Shown: piece by piece, positions 25,701-34,867 of the stretch
How the letters are laid out: every line of letters starts with the position of its first letter
How positions within the stretch are numbered: the first letter of the stretch is position 1
DNA from: Granulosicoccus sp045110515
GTDB lineage: Bacteria; Pseudomonadota; Gammaproteobacteria; Granulosicoccales; Granulosicoccaceae
Reading direction: 5' to 3'
Assembly (NCBI GenBank): GCA_045110515.1
Contig: JBGCGD010000032.1
Span: 21,256-85,255 of the forward strand
DNA: 64,000 bases
Notes under the pieces: generated by a model
Database searches by the model: none
What the model was told of the DNA's origin: nothing
What the model saw: only the letters and a program-made list of their open reading frames with translations
Made by a program: the position numbers and the translations under genes

Positions 25701-28383
25701 CTTTCACAAATTCGTTTAACTGATCCGCTACCTTGTTGTACTCATCTTTTAATGATGATACCAATTCTTTCGAATCCTCCACGCCCTTCGTTTCAGCCAC
25801 CGATTGAATCTGATGACAAAGTTCGGACATACGCTCAGCCCCCAGATAGGCACTGCTTGAGCTCAAGCTATGAGCAGCCGCAAACACTGCCTCTGTGTTG
25901 CCATCATCGGCAGCTTGCTGCATCTGCTCGATGACTTCCGGTGTTTTGCTGAAAAACACACCGACAACTTTGGACAAAAGATCATCTTTACCCGGGCGCT
26001 GCATAGCCCTAATAGTCTCGATAGACTTCACGTTGATGCATGATACTGGCGGTTCAGAATCAGCATCCTTTACTTGAAGCGGCTTAGCGTGCCCGACTGG
26101 ACCTTTGGCCGCACTGATCTCCGACTGCACTGACACATGTTGCAAATGTTCCTCAGGAATAATAGGGATAGCTCCATCTGCAATGCCCTCTTCATATCGT
26201 AAGTCAGAATCACGGAGGCCAGAAAACAGCATGGGAGGATCTTGATCCAACACCTTAGGATCCAATTTATTGATAGGGTGAGCAACCCATTTATCCAGCA
26301 TATGCAATAGCATACGGGTACGCACAGGCTTACTCACGTAGTCGTCCATACCGGCTGAGAGACATTTTTCACGGTCACCAGACGTTGCATTAGCGGTGAG
26401 TGCAACCACCGGTGTCGGCGCGTTAAGAGATCCATCGGTTTTTATAAGTCGGGTAGCCTCATAGCCGTCCATCAATGGCATCTGACAGTCCATAAGTACG
26501 ATATCGTATTTTTCAGACTCACCCATCTCAACCGCTGCACTACCGTCCTCGGCAAGCGTAACGTGACATCCCAGATGTTCGAGCATTTCAACAGCGACAT
26601 CACGATTTACCATGTTGTCTTCGACCAACAAAACCCTGGCGTTTTTAGGTTTGGGATTATTGATCAGTGTTTCAGATGGCACAGCCTTCTGGTTGGGCAT
26701 TAATGACGCAAGAGAATCATGCAGAACCGATTGTCGAACAGGTTTACTGACATATTTGTAGATACCCAGCTCACGCAATTCAGTGGCTTCTAGTGGAAGC
26801 GAAGCAGAAGTTAATAGCAACGCTTTGATATCTTTCAGATTGGGATCTGCTTGAATATGCCTAGCAAGCTCCAAACCATCCATTTCAGGCATATGCAGAT
26901 CCAATACAAGCGTATCGAAACGTTGGTTCTTTTCATAGGATTCACGCAAGGTAGCAAGCGCTGCCTCCCCGCTTTCCGCTGTCTCTACAATCATTCCCCA
27001 ACTTGTCAGCTGATGAAACAGAATGGTTCTGTTTGTATCGTTATCATCAACAACGAGTACGTGTGCACCAGCTAAGGTTCTACGACGCGCTGTCGGCGCT
27101 TCTTCATCAACGCTCTTCAAGTCCATTGTAAAACTGAACCGTGTTCCGCCACCTAAACGACTACGAAAAGTGATTTCACCGCCCATCATCGACACAAGCT
27201 CTTTAGTGATAGCTAGTCCCATACCGATTCCGCCATGACCACGAGTCACTGACGAGTCTTCCTGAGAAAAGGCGCTGAACAATTGTGCTTGCATCTCAGG
27301 TGATATACCAACACCGGTATCTTGCACATCACATTGATAACATGAGTGAGCTTCACCCGCTTCTGACTGAGTAAGCCGAACTACGACCTCGCCCTTCTCT
27401 GTAAAGGCAATAGCATTGGTAATTAGATTGTTCAGAATTTGCCGTATTCTATTAGGATCACCATCCATCTTTTCAGGAACGTTTTCATCCACGTAACAAA
27501 TCAGTTCAATATTTTTCTTATGGGCAGTTTCCGCCAACGATGAACAAACATCCTCAACGCAATCCCGAACAGAAAATCTGACATGCTCAAGTTTCAACGT
27601 CCCAGATTCAATTTTTGAGAAATCTAGAAGATCGTTGATTATTCTTAACAAAGCATTTGAAGACCCAACGATAGAGTTCACGAAGCGCTTTTCTCTATCG
27701 GGCAATTCGCCAGCGAGAAGCAGGTCGGTCATACCCACTATGCCGTTCATTGGCGTCAGTAATTCATGACTCATGTTTGCCACGAACTCGGATTTGGCAA
27801 TACTTGCGTGTTTAAGTTGCTCTTTACAATCAGCCAATTCACAACGAACACGATCCAACTGGTCTGTCGCAATCTTCAATTGCGGGTCGATTGATTCTCT
27901 ACCTGATACATTTTCGCTTAAAGCAGTGTTGGACGCATAGGCATCCGGACAATCAGTTGTTGGATTTTCTGAGCTGGGACTAAGTTCGCGCTTTATTTGA
28001 TCAATTTGACTCACGATCGGGAAAGCAGTACTTCCATCAGCGTAAAAGTCTTGATTTCGCTCACTTGGTTCTTTGTCGCGTATTAGAGATTCTCGGCCGA
28101 GAATAATAAAAACACAACAAACCGCAACGAACGTCAGCGACATCATCTCTATACGCAACGCTACGATTAGATTAGTAAGACTGTTGTACAGACTAGGATT
28201 ACTGAACCAATATATATCCCATGGCGCCGTATTGTATTTGATCGCTGCTAAACCGAAAAATGAAGCAAATAACAATACGAATATAAACCCAATCTTAAGT
28301 CCAAGCCGAGCTTTACGTTTCTTCAACGGATTTTTCGTTAGATCAGTTGACTGTATTCTTGACAGGTCTTTAGTTGAATCCAC
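25693..28383 (-). CDS. Hybrid histidine kinase: two TM segments, HisKA-HATPase, two receivers, Hpt domain
   Basis: A BarA/ArcB-like phosphorelay kinase of about 896 residues if GTG 28383 is the start; a GTG at 28422 in frame would add 13. Counting from 28422: membrane segments near 41-61 and 85-108 with only a short loop between; HisKA with H219 in ANMSHELLTPMNG; the HATPase with its N and G boxes (LNNLITNAIAFT, DTGVGIS, GIGMGLAI); receiver 1 with phospho-Asp in LVLDLHMP; receiver 2 with LMDCQMP; and a C-terminal Hpt with AAAHSLSSSSAYLGA. In the Hpt the Lys usual after HxL is Ser. With almost no periplasmic loop the input is probably membrane-internal or cytoplasmic. It is divergent from a second hybrid kinase; the output regulator is not in the window. 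Confidence 0.9.
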   Translation of the reverse strand: MDSTKDLSRIQSTDLTKNPLKKRKARLGLKIGFIFVLLFASFFGLAAIKYNTAPWDIYWFSNPSLYNSLTNLIVALRIEMMSLTFVAVCCVFIILGRESLIRDKEPSERNQDFYADGSTAFPIVSQIDQIKRELSPSSENPTTDCPDAYASNTALSENVSGRESIDPQLKIATDQLDRVRCELADCKEQLKHASIAKSEFVANMSHELLTPMNGIVGMTDLLLAGELPDREKRFVNSIVGSSNALLRIINDLLDFSKIESGTLKLEHVRFSVRDCVEDVCSSLAETAHKKNIELICYVDENVPEKMDGDPNRIRQILNNLITNAIAFTEKGEVVVRLTQSEAGEAHSCYQCDVQDTGVGISPEMQAQLFSAFSQEDSSVTRGHGGIGMGLAITKELVSMMGGEITFRSRLGGGTRFSFTMDLKSVDEEAPTARRRTLAGAHVLVVDDNDTNRTILFHQLTSWGMIVETAESGEAALATLRESYEKNQRFDTLVLDLHMPEMDGLELARHIQADPNLKDIKALLLTSASLPLEATELRELGIYKYVSKPVRQSVLHDSLASLMPNQKAVPSETLINNPKPKNARVLLVEDNMVNRDVAVEMLEHLGCHVTLAEDGSAAVEMGESEKYDIVLMDCQMPLMDGYEATRLIKTDGSLNAPTPVVALTANATSGDREKCLSAGMDDYVSKPVRTRMLLHMLDKWVAHPINKLDPKVLDQDPPMLFSGLRDSDLRYEEGIADGAIPIIPEEHLQHVSVQSEISAAKGPVGHAKPLQVKDADSEPPVSCINVKSIETIRAMQRPGKDDLLSKVVGVFFSKTPEVIEQMQQAADDGNTEAVFAAAHSLSSSSAYLGAERMSELCHQIQSVAETKGVEDSKELVSSLKDEYNKVADQLNEFVKAA

Positions 28384-28422
28384 TATCCTACAACCTCTAA
28401 TACGCTCAAGCCGCCAAATCAC

Positions 28423-28835
28423 TCAACGCACGGCAGACACAGGGCTAGAAAGCCCCACTAGCGCTTATAGCGGCTGCTTAACCGTTTCTTTAATTCAAGC
28501 TCCTGTATTCGGGCAGTCACGAGCAGCAAACCGACGATCTTGCGCACTCGTTACCTTCAATATATTCACTCCATCACAATTTGATGGCACATACAGCTCA
28601 TTAACCTACAGGTATGTGAGCTTGAGCCGTTTCAAGCTTTGGATATTCAGTCCTTCTTAGGATGGTTATAAATATGCCGATAACCTTTTTAGGGTGTTTT
28701 AAGATTCGCACGCTTTACAAGATTCAGATACGTACGTTTTTAGTTAACGCGTTTTATACGACGCACATCAACGCGAGCAGCGGCCATGTATTTTTCAAAC
28801 AGCAGTGTTGAGAGTTTCGGAGAAATAGCGTAACC
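28423..28835. other. Intergenic region between two divergent hybrid histidine kinase genes
   Basis: This 413-base gap must hold the promoters of both kinases. I see no gene in it. It contains a 7-base inverted repeat AGCTTGA-6-TCAAGCT at 28619-28638, which could be an operator or a small hairpin, and a weaker GGGCT/AGCCCC pair near 28442-28457. No transposase fossil like those at 20467 and 39017 is visible. Confidence 0.4.
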
Positions 28836-31139
28836 GTGTTCGCCAAATTCTTTAAGAATTGGCCATTGCGCCAACAGATCATTTTGGTGATGGGCTGCAC
28901 CATTCTTACGGTCGGCCTCTGCGCGGCTGAATTCGTCCGCTATCAGGAGACCAAAGACTTTGGGCGCAGGATTCACGACGAAACTCAAACTCTGATAGCA
29001 ACCTTGTCTCAATTGTCTTTGCAATCAATCCTATTGGAGGATCGCAGAGGCTTGGATAACAACATACGTAGAGTTGTCGACAAAACACCCGAAATTGAAG
29101 CGGTAACTATCTATAACAGACGCGGCATAGAACTAACTCAATGGCTAAAAAATGAGAAAATCGATGAATCATGGTGCCTCGATTTCTCACACGATGTCAT
29201 GCTAGATGGAGAATCCATAGGTCACATTGATCTCAAGTGGAACGTCAAAAAGCAACAGGAAGAGATTCGAACATACGCAGCAAAGATATACCTATACGCT
29301 GCTACCATGTCGCTTATTCAAGCCTTTATCGTTGTGAGTTTGATCAACGGACTCGTAGTTGCTCCAATCAAGAAGATTCATGACCACCTGCTCGACTTAA
29401 AAACAAACAAAGATGCCGGAAACTTAAATATTGTTGCGGCTAGAGAGTTAACCGATCTGGGCAACTCTGCCAACGAATTAGGTACTATTCTCGAATTACG
29501 CAAACAAAAAGAGCTTGAACTGGAGGAAGCCTCTCGGGCAAAGTCTGAATTTCTAGCCAACATGTCCCACGAACTGAGAACGCCAATGAACGGCGTCTTG
29601 GGCATGCTCTCGCTATTAAAAGGCACAAAACTCGACCCGGAGCAATCTGAACAAGTAAAGATAGCAACAACATCGGGTCGCTCTTTGTTAACTCTGATAA
29701 ACGACATTCTGGATTTCTCAAAAGTAGAAGCCGGCAAACTTGAGTTCGAATCAATCGATTTTGATTTAGAGGAACTTGTAGAAGGTTGTGCACTAGCACT
29801 TACAGAGCAGGCTAACAGTAAAAACTTAGAACTTCTTTGCGATATTGAAGGAAGCCTTCAACAACACGTCACTGGCGATCCGACAAGACTAAGACAAGTC
29901 ATAACCAATTTAATGGGCAACGCGGTTAAGTTCACCAGCGAAGGTGAGGTTAAAATCAGCGTTAGAGAAATTAGCCGACAGGATGATAGTTCGAAGCTTT
30001 TGTTCACTATTTCTGACACCGGGGTCGGCATTCAAGAATCTGCTCTGGAGACAGTGTTTCAATCCTTTGCACAAGCCGACGGCTCGACCACGCGTAAGTA
30101 TGGGGGAACTGGGCTTGGCTTAGCCATTAGCCGTAAACTCATTGAAGGTATGGGCGGTGAAATAGGTGTTAAATCAGTCCTTGGAAAAGGCAGCGACTTC
30201 TGGTTTGAGATTACTCTGCCTATGTCTGGCAGTACCCTTACGGAGAAAGCCCAGCAACAAACAGTCATTGCTCAAAAGATATTGCTGATAGAGAGTAACA
30301 AAGCCAGCGCTAACTTGATCTCTAGTCTTCTCTCTGAACTCTCGTTGAATGTCGTCGTTGTTGACTCAGGTAAAGCTGCTCTTGAGTCATTGCGTTCAAC
30401 CATGACGCAAAACAGCGAGCCGGATCTAATTTTGTTCAGCGCCAAATTAAAGGATATGCCAGGTGAGATATTCGCTCGATGTATAGAAGCTGACCCCTTG
30501 TTCGACAACATCAAGTTAGTGCCGATGGCGTACGTTACCGAGCAAGTCGCTGAGCTCTACCCACATAAAAACCCACGTATTGCAGCATCAATTACCAAAC
30601 CAGTTAAACGCTCAGAGCTAGGTGCCATACTTGATGAAGCAATAATGGGCTGCAATGAAGACCATACTGTCGAAGACAAAGAGCTAACCGCGCGCCTAAA
30701 CGCTTATGCAAAACTGAAAGTTCTTGTTGTTGAAGACAATGCTGTCAACCAGGAAGTTGCACTGGGTATGTTAGCGAAAATCGGTGTGAATGCCGATGTT
30801 GCGGATAATGGTCAGGAAGGTCTCGACATGCTCGCAAAGCAACATTTCGACCTAACCCTCATGGACTGCCAAATGCCGATTCTGGATGGTTATGAAGCAA
30901 CAAAAGCGATTCGCGAGCGCGAAACCGAAAACTCACAACCCAGGCATCCAATCATTGCTTTGACAGCCAATGCCATGATTGGAGATGCAGATAAGTGTCT
31001 TGCCGCAGGCATGGATGACTACTTATCTAAACCGTTTGAAGAACATGCTCTTGAAGAAAAGATTGCCTTTTGGCTATCCGAGCGAATCGCAGAAATTAAC
31101 GCAGACACTTATCCTGACGTTCTAGAAACGGCGGCTTAG
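28836..31139 (+). CDS. Hybrid histidine kinase with periplasmic sensor, HisKA-HATPase, one degenerate and one intact receiver
   Basis: A 767-residue membrane kinase of BarA type. Membrane segments lie near 15-33 and 150-172, enclosing about 115 periplasmic residues (QLSLQSILLEDRRGLDNNI) like the BarA sensor domain. HisKA has its His in LANMSHELRTPMNG near 242; the ATPase has DTGVGI and GGTGLGLAIS. The first receiver-like domain (about 485-605) reads LILFSAKLKD where a phospho-acceptor Asp is expected, so it cannot be phosphorylated normally. The second (about 630-750) is intact with VVEDNAVNQE and LMDCQMPILDGYEA. There is no Hpt, so an external Hpt is needed; the divergent kinase carries one. 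Start is GTG 28836. Confidence 0.9.
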   Translation: MFAKFFKNWPLRQQIILVMGCTILTVGLCAAEFVRYQETKDFGRRIHDETQTLIATLSQLSLQSILLEDRRGLDNNIRRVVDKTPEIEAVTIYNRRGIELTQWLKNEKIDESWCLDFSHDVMLDGESIGHIDLKWNVKKQQEEIRTYAAKIYLYAATMSLIQAFIVVSLINGLVVAPIKKIHDHLLDLKTNKDAGNLNIVAARELTDLGNSANELGTILELRKQKELELEEASRAKSEFLANMSHELRTPMNGVLGMLSLLKGTKLDPEQSEQVKIATTSGRSLLTLINDILDFSKVEAGKLEFESIDFDLEELVEGCALALTEQANSKNLELLCDIEGSLQQHVTGDPTRLRQVITNLMGNAVKFTSEGEVKISVREISRQDDSSKLLFTISDTGVGIQESALETVFQSFAQADGSTTRKYGGTGLGLAISRKLIEGMGGEIGVKSVLGKGSDFWFEITLPMSGSTLTEKAQQQTVIAQKILLIESNKASANLISSLLSELSLNVVVVDSGKAALESLRSTMTQNSEPDLILFSAKLKDMPGEIFARCIEADPLFDNIKLVPMAYVTEQVAELYPHKNPRIAASITKPVKRSELGAILDEAIMGCNEDHTVEDKELTARLNAYAKLKVLVVEDNAVNQEVALGMLAKIGVNADVADNGQEGLDMLAKQHFDLTLMDCQMPILDGYEATKAIRERETENSQPRHPIIALTANAMIGDADKCLAAGMDDYLSKPFEEHALEEKIAFWLSERIAEINADTYPDVLETAA

Positions 31140-31177
31140 AGAGCAACTATTAATATAAGTACTTGGGAAGGACCACA

Positions 31178-31423
31178 ATGAACGAGAACAACGAGAATAG
31201 AACGCGCAACGATGATTTAAGTAATCAGAGTGAAAGCGATGTATACAAGCTAACGCCTGCTCGACTATCGCGCCATCGTTCAACTATTGAGCGGCGCGCA
31301 TTTAAAAACTCACTGGGTGATAGACGCTCAAAGGTAAGACTTACCGCATCGGGAAAACCCCAGCCTGATCGCCGTGTTGCCAATCGCGTTGCTAATGAAA
31401 GACTAACAAAGAAAACGGGCTAA
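31178..31423 (+). CDS. Unrecognised 81-residue basic protein downstream of hybrid kinase
   Basis: I do not recognise this small protein. ATG 31178 is preceded by GGGAAGGA at a good distance, so translation is well supported, and the gene begins 38 bases after the kinase stop on the same strand, suggesting co-transcription. The first third is acidic and Asn-rich (NENNENRTRNDDLSNQ); the rest is strongly basic with many Arg pairs (TIERRAFKNSLGDRRSK, PDRRVANRVANERL). It has no signal peptide, membrane segment or cysteine and looks largely disordered. An RNA- or protein-binding accessory to the kinase is possible, but only location supports that. Confidence 0.6.
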   Translation: MNENNENRTRNDDLSNQSESDVYKLTPARLSRHRSTIERRAFKNSLGDRRSKVRLTASGKPQPDRRVANRVANERLTKKTG

Positions 31424-31450
31424 GGTATCTCACTAAGCACAATCCCCCCG

Positions 31451-33553
31451 CTAATTAGCAGGGAGAATATCAGGTAGGAAGGTTGTTATAACGGGGAAAT
31501 TCCACAAGATAACCAGACCTACAACCTGTATAAACACAAATGGCCAAATACCTCTGTAGATATCACCCGTGGTAACACTCGGCGGCGCAACACCCCTTAG
31601 ATAAAACAGCGCAAAACCAAATGGCGGCGTTATAAATGAGGTTTGTAGATTTACAGCGATCAAAATGGTTATCCATTCTGGTGGCATAAGAGCAGGATCT
31701 GCCGCATAAATGACAGGGCCGACAATAGGAATAACGATAAAGATAATTTCTATAAAGTCGAGAACAAATCCTAAAACAAACAACACCAGCATCACAACGA
31801 GTAGCAGCTTTCTCGGATCGTCGATACTTCTTAGTACTTCTTGTATGTAATGTTCACCACCGTAAGCTCTGATAGACAAGCTTAGGAACAACGAAGCGAT
31901 AAGAATCATAAAAACCATGCTGGTCACTTTCGTTGTTTCACGCACAACCGGCGACATGACTTTCTTGCGTATCAACACGATACAGCTATACAACAAACCG
32001 AAGACCGCGACATGATAGGCAACGATCGTTATCCAGACTGCCACCTGATTATCAAAACTAATTTCGTCAAGCGTCATTCGTAGGTCAAAGTTGCCGCGCA
32101 TAAGCAACATGATGACCACAGCAAAGGATGCCCACAGAATAATGCGAGATGCACTTCTATCACCTGAAGAGAGCCTCGCAGCCGCAAGCATAATGGCTCC
32201 TGCCGCACCCAGTGATGCTGCCGGAGTAGGGCTGGTAACGCCTCCTAAAATTGATCCAAGAACTGAAACAATCAAAATGACAGGTGGTGCAACAACCCTA
32301 AGTACATCAATTTCGCTTAGGCGAGCCAACGCAGTTCTTACACCGATCAGCAGCAAAACAACGGGAATTGCGTAAGCGATAAATCGGCTAGCGGAAGAGG
32401 CCTCTACGTCCAAAACTAGGACATCGACGAGCACATAACTAACGACGCCCACTATTCCAATAAATAGAGGCAACTTCACGTAATGAGGCTGCAGCACCAA
32501 GGAAAGTATAAGGACGAACAACCCGGCTGTCGCAACAAACATAGTGCCATGCGATATTAAACCAGTATCACTTGCCCCTTCTTGACCAGTCACAATGCCA
32601 AACTGCGTTAGCACGATCCACGCTGTAACTAAGGCAACTATAGGCCCCAAGACAAGAAGAAGAATGAGGCCCGTTCTGTGACCATAGTGTTTAGCCACAT
32701 CAAACTTATTAGGATCAGCATCATCTAATTTAATTGGTGGCGCAGAACCGGGCTTAAAAAGGGCGTAACCAAACGCATACAAAGCATAAAGTATGGCAAG
32801 CACAACACCGGGTATAAATGCCGCCTTAAACAGTGTTCCCGTAGAGAGCACCGCTGGCTCACCCAGCATCTCCATGACCGTTTGACCCATCTCTTTTGCG
32901 CGGTTCTCTTGTCCTATGGAGTACATATCCCCAACGATGGAACCTAGCAACACGATAACGATAGAGGGAGGAATGATCTGCCCCAGAGTTCCTGAGGTTG
33001 CAATGACACCCGTAGCCAGAGACTTAGAATACCCAGCACGCAGCATCGTGGGCAAAGCGATAAGCCCCATAGTAACGACGGTGGCCCCCACAACGCCGGT
33101 ACTGGCGGCGAGTAACGTACCCACAAGAACAACAGATATAGCAAGCCCACCCGGCAAAGTGCCGAAAGTTTTTGCCATAGTTGTCAGTAAGTCCTCAGCG
33201 ATACGTGAACGCTCGAGCGCTATCCCCATTAATACGAAAAGGGGAACAGCCAGCAAAGTTTCCACGTTGCCACCAAACGCTCTAGAGAAAACACCGCCTG
33301 ACCACGTTGATAGCGTAGAGAGAAACGCGCCATCCCAGCCTCGCGGCAACACAGGGACAATTTCCGTAGCTCCTGAACGCTCAACCAGTGTGTAGAGAAG
33401 CCCGGCGTGACTCATCACGGCAATAATCCCAAAACTGACTATCGCGGAGCCTGCAATCGCAAAAGCCACTGGAAATCCGGACAAGATACCAATGAACAAA
33501 CACGTGAACGTGATGATCAGAGAAATTTCTATTCCATTTAGCCCGAAGAACAT
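31451..33553 (-). CDS. dctM: TRAP transporter large permease, long DctM form
   Basis: A 700-residue inner-membrane subunit that carries the sodium-coupled transport step of a TRAP importer. The N-terminal third has typical DctM features (FPVAFAIAG, PLFVLMGIALERS, GVVGATVVTMGLIALPTMLRAGY, ATSGTLGQIIPPSI), and the C-terminal third ends with FIEIIFIVIPIVGPV, NLQTSFITPPFGFALFYLRGVAPP. Between these, about 250 residues with extra membrane segments are inserted, which puts it in the large-permease subgroup of around 600-700 residues rather than the usual 425. ATG 33553 has GAGG 8 bases upstream; it is 4 bases after the dctQ stop. The substrate is decided by DctP and is unknown. Confidence 0.9.
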   Translation of the reverse strand: MFFGLNGIEISLIITFTCLFIGILSGFPVAFAIAGSAIVSFGIIAVMSHAGLLYTLVERSGATEIVPVLPRGWDGAFLSTLSTWSGGVFSRAFGGNVETLLAVPLFVLMGIALERSRIAEDLLTTMAKTFGTLPGGLAISVVLVGTLLAASTGVVGATVVTMGLIALPTMLRAGYSKSLATGVIATSGTLGQIIPPSIVIVLLGSIVGDMYSIGQENRAKEMGQTVMEMLGEPAVLSTGTLFKAAFIPGVVLAILYALYAFGYALFKPGSAPPIKLDDADPNKFDVAKHYGHRTGLILLLVLGPIVALVTAWIVLTQFGIVTGQEGASDTGLISHGTMFVATAGLFVLILSLVLQPHYVKLPLFIGIVGVVSYVLVDVLVLDVEASSASRFIAYAIPVVLLLIGVRTALARLSEIDVLRVVAPPVILIVSVLGSILGGVTSPTPAASLGAAGAIMLAAARLSSGDRSASRIILWASFAVVIMLLMRGNFDLRMTLDEISFDNQVAVWITIVAYHVAVFGLLYSCIVLIRKKVMSPVVRETTKVTSMVFMILIASLFLSLSIRAYGGEHYIQEVLRSIDDPRKLLLVVMLVLFVLGFVLDFIEIIFIVIPIVGPVIYAADPALMPPEWITILIAVNLQTSFITPPFGFALFYLRGVAPPSVTTGDIYRGIWPFVFIQVVGLVILWNFPVITTFLPDILPAN

Positions 33554-33557
33554 GCGC

Positions 33558-34748
33558 TTATCCTCGAGTTGTGCGATCACCGACACCGGCAGGTGTCAGT
33601 GAGTTTATGGAAATGGGGCGTGCTCCGCTCTGTGCAATCGGGCTCTGCATACGAACAAACTGTCTATCGTTCACTTGGTGGACCGGCAGTGTTGTTGATT
33701 GATCGGTAGCGCCTGATGAAAACCTATCGCGTGCATTAATCACCGAAGTACGCATTTCATGGCTGGGGAGCGGAGAACTCTGTTGAACCAAATTGGCATC
33801 AACGTTTCCTGTGTCTGATTGATTCGACACATCTAGTTGGATGTCAGGTGAGGAATGCACTATCGACGAGTCAGCGCTTGGTATTTCGGAAGAGTCTTCC
33901 GGGTCTACCGCATTTGGATCAGGTGGGTGAGATTCGATAGTTTCGTCACCCGATAACAGCGCCCATAAGTTTCTCAGCATGAACGCCAGAGCTTGAATAA
34001 ATAGCAGTGCAGCAAAGAACAAAATAAGTACTTTGAACGCCCAGACCCAGGTAAATTCTGCCGTACCCGAAGTCTCTAATTTAACGCCGCGCCAACTCGC
34101 TTTTGTCGAGAAAATATTCATAGGGCGCTGAGCGAAGATGGAATTCATCGCCAACGGCCAAGAAAACCACCACAGCAGGACGGTGGTAGGCAGCATAAAA
34201 ATAATGGAGCCTAGAAAATCGATAAATCGTTTCGCCCGGAATCCTAGATTTCCGTACACGAGGTCGACACGCACGTGACCACCTTCAATAAACGTATAAG
34301 CGGAGGCGAACGCGATTAGGATGGCATTGTAAAATTTTAGCTGACCTGACAACCATTGCAGCTCCGCATTGGATAGCGCCATTCCAAACGGTGAGAATAG
34401 TAACTCATTGCCCTTGAACACTTGGCCCATAATGATGATCATTACCTGTTGAAACATCAGTAACAGGACAAACCAGGCGGCAAACTGACCAATTTTGCGA
34501 TTAAAAGCTTCTAAGGATAATACCGTTGACTTTAAAAATCGGCGACTAAACAAGCTAACAACAATCAGCAACAGCACAAGGCTCAGCATCATATATAAGA
34601 ATTCAACGGATTTTCCGGCCATGGTGAGCGCAATCATGCGTTCCTTGACGACTTCAATATTCGCCCATTGCCAAATAGTCCATGGCAACAGAACCAGATC
34701 TAACAGACCGTTAGCAAGGCCCTTAAGTATCGATAGAAATGACGCCAA
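33558..34748 (-). CDS. dctQ: TRAP transporter small permease with long hydrophilic C-terminal tail
   Basis: A 396-residue DctQ-type subunit. The first 270 residues have several membrane segments (about 50-65, 85-110, 140-160, 180-205, 235-260) with the family segment FIEGGHVRVDLVYG. The remaining 120 or so residues are hydrophilic, Ser/Asp/Gln-rich and low in complexity; ordinary DctQ proteins stop after the last membrane segment at 160-240 residues. I place the start at TTG 34748, because GGAGG stands 5 bases before it; a TTG at 34760 is also in frame. The stop is 4 bases before dctM. The tail may be a disordered cytoplasmic extension of unknown use. Confidence 0.85.
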   Translation of the reverse strand: MASFLSILKGLANGLLDLVLLPWTIWQWANIEVVKERMIALTMAGKSVEFLYMMLSLVLLLIVVSLFSRRFLKSTVLSLEAFNRKIGQFAAWFVLLLMFQQVMIIIMGQVFKGNELLFSPFGMALSNAELQWLSGQLKFYNAILIAFASAYTFIEGGHVRVDLVYGNLGFRAKRFIDFLGSIIFMLPTTVLLWWFSWPLAMNSIFAQRPMNIFSTKASWRGVKLETSGTAEFTWVWAFKVLILFFAALLFIQALAFMLRNLWALLSGDETIESHPPDPNAVDPEDSSEIPSADSSIVHSSPDIQLDVSNQSDTGNVDANLVQQSSPLPSHEMRTSVINARDRFSSGATDQSTTLPVHQVNDRQFVRMQSPIAQSGARPISINSLTPAGVGDRTTRG

Positions 34749-34780
34749 GCGTGCCTCCAAGGAAACGTTTCCGTTCTACA

Positions 34781-34837
34781 AAATAAAAAACTGCAATACC
34801 GCAGCCGGTTTTATAAATACCAGCTACCGTATTGCAG
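34781..34837 (-). terminator. Strong intrinsic terminator between dctP and dctQ
   Basis: On the minus strand the 34837-34791 segment folds into a stem of 18 pairs (outer arms CTGCAATAC and GTATTGCAG) with one mismatch and two G-U pairs, followed at once by TTTTTTATTT. This is a textbook terminator. It lies 31 bases after the dctP stop and before dctQ, so most transcripts should end here and the permease genes would be read at lower level, giving an excess of binding protein. Confidence 0.85.
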
Positions 34838-34867
34838 TTAAGGAACAGTCAAATAATTCCGACCATT

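Noticed and set aside
28073..28660. 195-codon plus-strand frame reaching from the histidine kinase gene into the divergent region
   Set aside because: Mostly antisense to the kinase N-terminus; the product shows no domain and no ribosome site, and codon use looks like a reverse shadow.
31424..31470. GCTAATTAGC palindrome at the dctM stop as a terminator
   Set aside because: Short AT-rich stem with no U-run after it on either strand.
32916..33395. 159-codon plus-strand frame opposite dctM
   Set aside because: Complement of a conserved permease region; composition is Pro/Thr/Ser-rich as expected from an antisense read of membrane codons.
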